In this document: one piece after another, positions 62,001 to 64,000 of the stretch
How the letters are laid out: each line of letters begins with the position of its first letter
Position numbering within the stretch: the first letter of the stretch is position 1
NCBI GenBank assembly: GCA_963402885.1
Contig: OY727099.1
Coordinates: forward strand, 8,544,001-8,608,000
Direction of reading: 5' to 3'
Length of the DNA: 64,000 nucleotides
Source of the DNA: Antedon bifida
Taxonomy: Eukaryota > Echinodermata > Crinoidea > Comatulida > Antedonidae
The notes under the pieces: model-generated
The model's input: the letters and a program-made list of their open reading frames with translations, nothing else
Databases searched by the model: none
Told to the model about the DNA's origin: nothing
Program-made: the position numbers and the translations under genes

Positions 62001-63807
62001 CACATACAGTTGATTATTTTAATATTAATATACTATTTTATAAAAGCCTTTGATTATCATTGTACTAGATAATTAACAGCAAATAAAACAATTTTTTTTA
62101 GAGCTAAAACAGAACTAAAGAAAGAGACTGACCCATTCAGAAAGAAGGTACTGGATGGCCGCCAGTTAGCTTTGAAAATCAGTGCCAACTCTGTGTATGG
62201 CTTCACAGGGGCTCAAGTTGGCAAGCTACCATGTTTAGAGATCTCACAGGTACTTTAAATATATTTAAATAAAATATAATAATTAAAATGGTCAATAAAT
62301 TTATTGTTAGATTGTTAGAGTAAAATTTAAAAAGAGTAGAGATGAAGAGTAAAGATTATTTGTGCATTTTGCAAGTAAAAAAATCAGGCATTTGTAATGT
62401 TATGTCATATATTTCATTTCATTTATTTATTTGACCAACTAACCATAATATAAAATATACAGAGATGAATTGGTCAGGGACTGCTAAAGTAAATAAGATT
62501 ACTATAACTACAAGAGTCAGCAGTCCCATATATATTATATAAATATATATCATATTTTTCTGTCCTGTACTGCAGTATCAATTGGAATGAATTCTATATA
62601 AAAACTTGCATTTCAGAGCGTAACAGCATTTGGAAGAATGATGATTGAACGAACCAAAGACTTTGTGGAATCTAAGTACACAGTTGCAAATGGTTATCAA
62701 CACGATGCAAAGGTACATTAGCAATGGTAGATTGGTAGTTAACATGTTTACCATAATTCCGGGTTCAACCTTAAGCTAGTGCCAGGGTTCAATCTTAAGC
62801 TAGTATCTGGGTTCAATCTTAAGCTAGTGTCAGGGTTCAATCTTAAGCTAGTGTCAGGGTTCAATCTTAAGCTAGTGTCAGGGTTCAATCTTAAGCTAGT
62901 GTCAGGGTTCAATCTTAACCTAGTGTCCGGGTTCAATCTTAAGCTAGTGTCAGGGTTCAATCTTAAGCTAGTGTCAGGGTTCAATCTTAAGCTAGTGTCA
63001 GGGTTCAATCTTAAGCTAGTGTCAGGGTTCAATCTTAACCTAGTGTCCGGGTTCAATCTTAAGCTAGTGTCAAGGTTTAATCCTGACCTAGTTGTTTGTT
63101 TTTATATATTTAGGCAAATTGCCAAGAATCAATTATTTAGTTATAAACTGTTGTTTATCATTAGAAGAAATCCTGACACTGACAGGACTTGAACCCAGGA
63201 CCCTTGGATTGGTAGCTAAGAATCAACTCCAACAACAACAACAGTACAGTACAACTGTTTCTCCATTCCCTAAACTTCAAATGAACCTTTAGGATGGCGA
63301 GTTACTTGCTGTTGGATGTGTAGTTCATTACATTTTTATAACTATTACAGTAATAATTAAAATCATTGCTTTATTCTGAAATAATTTCTAACATTTGTAG
63401 GTAATTTATGGCGACACAGATTCTGTTATGATTAAGTTTGGTGTAGATACTGTCCAGGCAAGCATTGACCTGGGAAAAGAAGCTGCAGAGTGGATAACAA
63501 AGGAGTTCCCAGATCCGTGCAAGTTGGAATTTGAAAAAGTACATTTATTTTTCTTTTTATAATAAACGTTTTTTAAATGTTAATTTTATCCTTTTTTTAT
63601 TCATAAATTGTTATATTTATTTTATTTTTTTCAGGTTTATTTTCCTTACTTATTAATCAATAAGAAACGGTATGCAGGATTGTATTTCACAAAAGCTGAT
63701 GTTCATGATAAGATGGATTGCAAAGGGATAGAGACGGTCCGTCGGGATAACAGTCCACTTGTTGCAAACCTCATAAACACTTGTCTCCAGAAAATATTAA
63801 TCGAAAG
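38008..63807 (+). CDS. POLD1: DNA polymerase delta catalytic subunit (3' end beyond window)
   Basis: The B-family polymerase that copies the lagging strand and proofreads it. Coding exons: 38008-38158, 39115-39222, 39661-39927, 40018-40189, 41132-41358, 56588-56754, 57346-57591, 58289-58399, 59087-59367, 59943-60053, 61033-61146, 62102-62249, 62617-62712, 63401-63538 and 63635-63807. Phases agree throughout: 836 codons plus two bases. Exonuclease motifs: DIE (301-303), YNIQNFD (381-387), YCLKD (496-500). Polymerase motifs: A, DFSSLYPS (587-594); [10 protein letters not shown] (677-685); C, YGDTDS (736-741). Alignment by eye with human POLD1 is close over the whole length, about 15 residues shorter at the N-terminus. 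All catalytic acids are intact. The last exon ends phase 2 at a GTATG donor, so the thumb and the C-terminal cysteine modules lie to the right. Odd points: intron 5 is 15.2 kb and nearly all tandem repeats, intron 4 is mostly a minisatellite, and the exon 2 donor is duplicated. Confidence 0.97.
38190..38395 (+). repeat. SINE with tRNA-like head in POLD1 intron 1
   Basis: GGGTCCTGGGTTCAAGTCC (B box region) is followed by the TTTATGTAGAGCATCTTG body shared with 8830-8955. A related head in reverse orientation lies at 63165-63232. Confidence 0.55.
39197..39424 (+). repeat. 114-bp tandem duplication spanning the POLD1 exon 2 donor
   Basis: GCAAATAGATTTGGAC begins at 39197 and again at 39311, and about 110 bp after each are nearly identical. 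Each copy contains the last 26 coding bases of exon 2 and the donor CGGTAAACAC. Using the second donor would add 114 nt in frame but meets TAA after GKHICV, so it would truncate the protein. Confidence 0.85.
40324..41073 (+). repeat. 26-bp minisatellite in POLD1 intron 4
   Basis: About 29 head-to-tail copies of GATAACTGGACAGTTAGT plus GGTCCATT. Most copies are identical; variants have TAGACAG for TGGACAG. It ends about 60 bp before exon 5 and makes up about 80% of the intron. Confidence 0.95.
41690..41860 (+). pseudogene. Non-LTR reverse transcriptase C-terminal fragment
   Basis: The frame reads IIYSHLEYC and then [16 protein letters not shown], resembling the P-H-L-E-Y-C ... L..LQ..AIR block that follows the palm in LINE reverse transcriptases. 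It is short, with no catalytic motif; a decayed fragment captured inside the small element. Confidence 0.4.
42185..42214 (+). other. 3'-terminal hairpin and CTAG of the repeat family
   Basis: Arms AATTCGTCA and TGACGAATT around AAG, then AAATT and CTAG. The same structure closes every unit (CTAG at 43737, 45398, 46917, 48487, 50015, 51537, 53178, 54716 and 56229). A hairpin a few bases before CTAG is the 3' signature of Helitron elements. Confidence 0.7.
42215..43740 (+). mobile_element. Array unit 1 (1526 bp)
   Basis: Begins with a TTATT microsatellite and the CTTTCTGTACACTTTTTG start, and ends at hairpin plus CTAG. It carries two TGACGTCA palindromes (42363-42370, 42939-42946). Its small frames are shared by copy and not evidence of coding. 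Confidence 0.85.
43741..45401 (+). mobile_element. Array unit 2 (1661 bp)
   Basis: Opens with two copies of the 60-bp TTAGGTGATCATTTAG segment, then a TTATT/CTT microsatellite. Otherwise close to unit 1, with scattered substitutions towards its 3' end. Confidence 0.85.
45402..46920 (+). mobile_element. Array unit 3 (1519 bp)
   Basis: Lacks the 60-bp start segment. It shares the diagnostic 3' variants AGAGTGCGCACCGCCC and CAGCACTATGTATAACC with unit 6. Its 3' subterminal repeat has GATCAGC for GATCACC. Confidence 0.85.
46921..48490 (+). mobile_element. Array unit 4 (1570 bp), the divergent mosaic unit
   Basis: Has one 60-bp start segment. The part at about 47100-47580 and a short stretch at about 48160-48260 differ from the other units at many positions, while the sequence between and after them is nearly identical to the rest. 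It lacks the usual 68-codon frame. Confidence 0.85.
48491..50018 (+). mobile_element. Array unit 5 (1528 bp)
   Basis: No 60-bp start segment; starts with TTATTATT/CTTCTT. Very close to the consensus. Shares a TTTTAAAATACGTGCATG variant near its 3' end with unit 4. Confidence 0.85.
50019..51540 (+). mobile_element. Array unit 6 (1522 bp)
   Basis: Has the CATCCGTGACGTCACGTATA variant in its 5' part, shared with units 4 and 8, and the 3' variants shared with unit 3. Confidence 0.85.
51541..53181 (+). mobile_element. Array unit 7 (1641 bp)
   Basis: Opens with two 60-bp start segments. Shares AACAAATATCTC, GTTGAATGGCAATG and TTTGAATCTGTTCC with unit 9, so these two are closest relatives. Confidence 0.85.
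53182..54719 (+). mobile_element. Array unit 8 (1538 bp)
   Basis: Longer CTT microsatellite at its start. Carries the CATCCGTGACGTCACGTATA variant also seen in units 4 and 6, and private changes such as GAGCAGAATAAAAATG. Confidence 0.85.
54720..56232 (+). mobile_element. Array unit 9 (1513 bp, last)
   Basis: The shortest unit, with the smallest junction microsatellite. It ends at CTAG 56229-56232 and is followed by TTTTGTATT, which is unique sequence. Confidence 0.85.
56992..57075. mobile_element. MITE family A, partial copy 7a
   Basis: Only the internal part (ATGGTAGTGATATG words to GGGCACATCACAC) remains. It abuts a second copy. Confidence 0.6.
57087..57236. mobile_element. MITE family A, copy 7b
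   Basis: Left end AGCTCTGTCTACACTATC, right end CGATAGTGTAGACAGAGG. In POLD1 intron 6, close to exon 7. Confidence 0.8.
57602..58047. mobile_element. MITE with AAGACACCTTCCCTAC inverted termini
   Basis: AAGACACCTTCCCTAC at 57602-57617 and its exact reverse complement at 58032-58047 bound a 446-bp non-coding element. It starts 10 bp after POLD1 exon 7, immediately downstream of the splice donor. Confidence 0.8.
58533..58661. mobile_element. MITE family A, copy 8
   Basis: Left end AGCTCTGTCTACACTATC; the right end GTTTGATAGTGTAG has lost its final bases. In POLD1 intron 8. Confidence 0.75.
58896..59060 (+). repeat. 5'-truncated SINE, same family as 19556-19862
   Basis: Matches the body from TCCAGTGTACACATCTAG through GGGCCCTC to CCCAGTATAAAT. 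The tRNA-like head is missing. It ends less than 30 bp before POLD1 exon 9. Confidence 0.7.
60099..60454. mobile_element. MITE family B, complete copy
   Basis: About 356 bp bounded by TTAAAGATGTATTGTCCCCC and the inverted GGGGGACAATACATCTTTAA. In POLD1 intron 10. Confidence 0.85.
61155..61700 (+). mobile_element. LINE 3' end (5'-truncated non-LTR retrotransposon)
   Basis: The frame ends with [17 protein letters not shown]...LSKLKKY, matching the conserved GPxLWNxLP...LKxxL C-terminus of many LINE reverse transcriptase ORFs. A 3' UTR follows and the element ends in a GAATT repeat at about 61680-61699. No catalytic domain remains. It lies in POLD1 intron 11. Confidence 0.7.
61874..62013. mobile_element. 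MITE family A, copy 9 (right end lost)
   Basis: Left end AGCTCTGTCTACACTATC and internal words intact. The right terminal repeat stops at TCACATACAGTTGAT. In POLD1 intron 11. Confidence 0.75.
62760..63084 (+). repeat. 24-bp minisatellite with a 120-bp higher-order period
   Basis: About 13 copies of AAGCTAGTGTCAGGGTTCAATCTT-type 24-mers (first 18 bases AAGCTAGTGTCAGGGTTC). A variant AACCTAGTGTCCGGG occurs twice, exactly 120 bp apart, and bases 62821-62940 equal 62941-63060. In POLD1 intron 13. Confidence 0.9.
63165..63232 (-). repeat. tRNA-like SINE head, reverse orientation
   Basis: The reverse strand reads CCAAGGGTCCTGGGTTCAAG and TCCTGTCA, matching the head at 38205-38245. Confidence 0.5.
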
Positions 63808-64000
63808 GTATGTGATATCTTCTGCAAAATTATGTTATATATATATATATATAGGTATAGAGAAGCTCTAAAAGTAATATACTGGGATTTAATTGATTTA
63901 TATTAAAAATACTCCAACCAAGATTCAAACCCAGAACCTTCTCTTCTCTTAACATTTATTTATATTCGCAGTTTGATTTGTTTGATAACTAACTAGTTTT

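Noticed and set aside
62748-63192. Repetitive frames on both strands (SGFNLKLV / LNPDTSLR)
   Set aside because: A 24-bp period is divisible by three, so a minisatellite stays open in every stop-free frame. It lies within a POLD1 intron.

Overview
The window is animal nuclear DNA: AT-rich, with multi-exon genes bounded by GT/AG splice sites, long introns full of short transposon relics, tRNA-derived SINEs, minisatellites and no operon structure. Frequent TAGGCCTA words, the POLD1 and AGBL2/3 orthologues and the repeat spectrum suggest an invertebrate deuterostome, most likely an echinoderm. That placement is an inference, not a proof.

Layout. (1) 1308-4915 (+): a three-exon gene for an apparent type II membrane protein with one extracellular Kazal domain. 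(2) 4916-10004: intergenic, with fold-back elements, MITEs and SINE fragments. (3) 10005-29385 (-): a complete cytosolic carboxypeptidase gene of the AGBL2/AGBL3 (CCP2/3) clade. I spliced it by hand into 31 coding exons (1611 codons plus stop); an alternative first coding exon lies at 26605-26701. (4) 30877-33111 (-): a five-exon, 323-residue protein with repeated PY-x-TTT...DFK motifs, probably an axonemal microtubule-associated protein of unknown family. (5) 33777-34817 (-): an intronless rhodopsin-class GPCR lacking several canonical residues. (6) 34818-38007: intergenic. (7) 38008 to beyond the right edge (+): POLD1, the DNA polymerase delta catalytic subunit. Fifteen coding exons are present, and the gene is cut by the window end.

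The most striking structure is in POLD1 intron 5 (41359-56587). About 96% of this intron is a head-to-tail array of nine units of about 1.52 kb, preceded by a short divergent element with the same ends but a different core. Each unit ends with a perfect hairpin followed by CTAG, carries 12-bp subterminal inverted repeats, and adjoins a TTATT/CTTCTT microsatellite at its junction. This resembles a non-autonomous Helitron/Helentron amplified in tandem. Shared variants show patchy homogenisation and multi-unit duplication. POLD1 introns also hold a 26-bp minisatellite (about 29 copies), a 24-bp minisatellite with a 120-bp higher-order period, a LINE 3' end and several MITEs.

Functionally the genes form no pathway, but AGBL2/3 (tubulin tail processing) and its same-strand neighbour (putative axonemal protein) both point to cilia. 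POLD1 is a housekeeping replication gene. Two small tandem duplications each copied the 3' end of an exon together with its splice donor, one in AGBL2/3 and one in POLD1.
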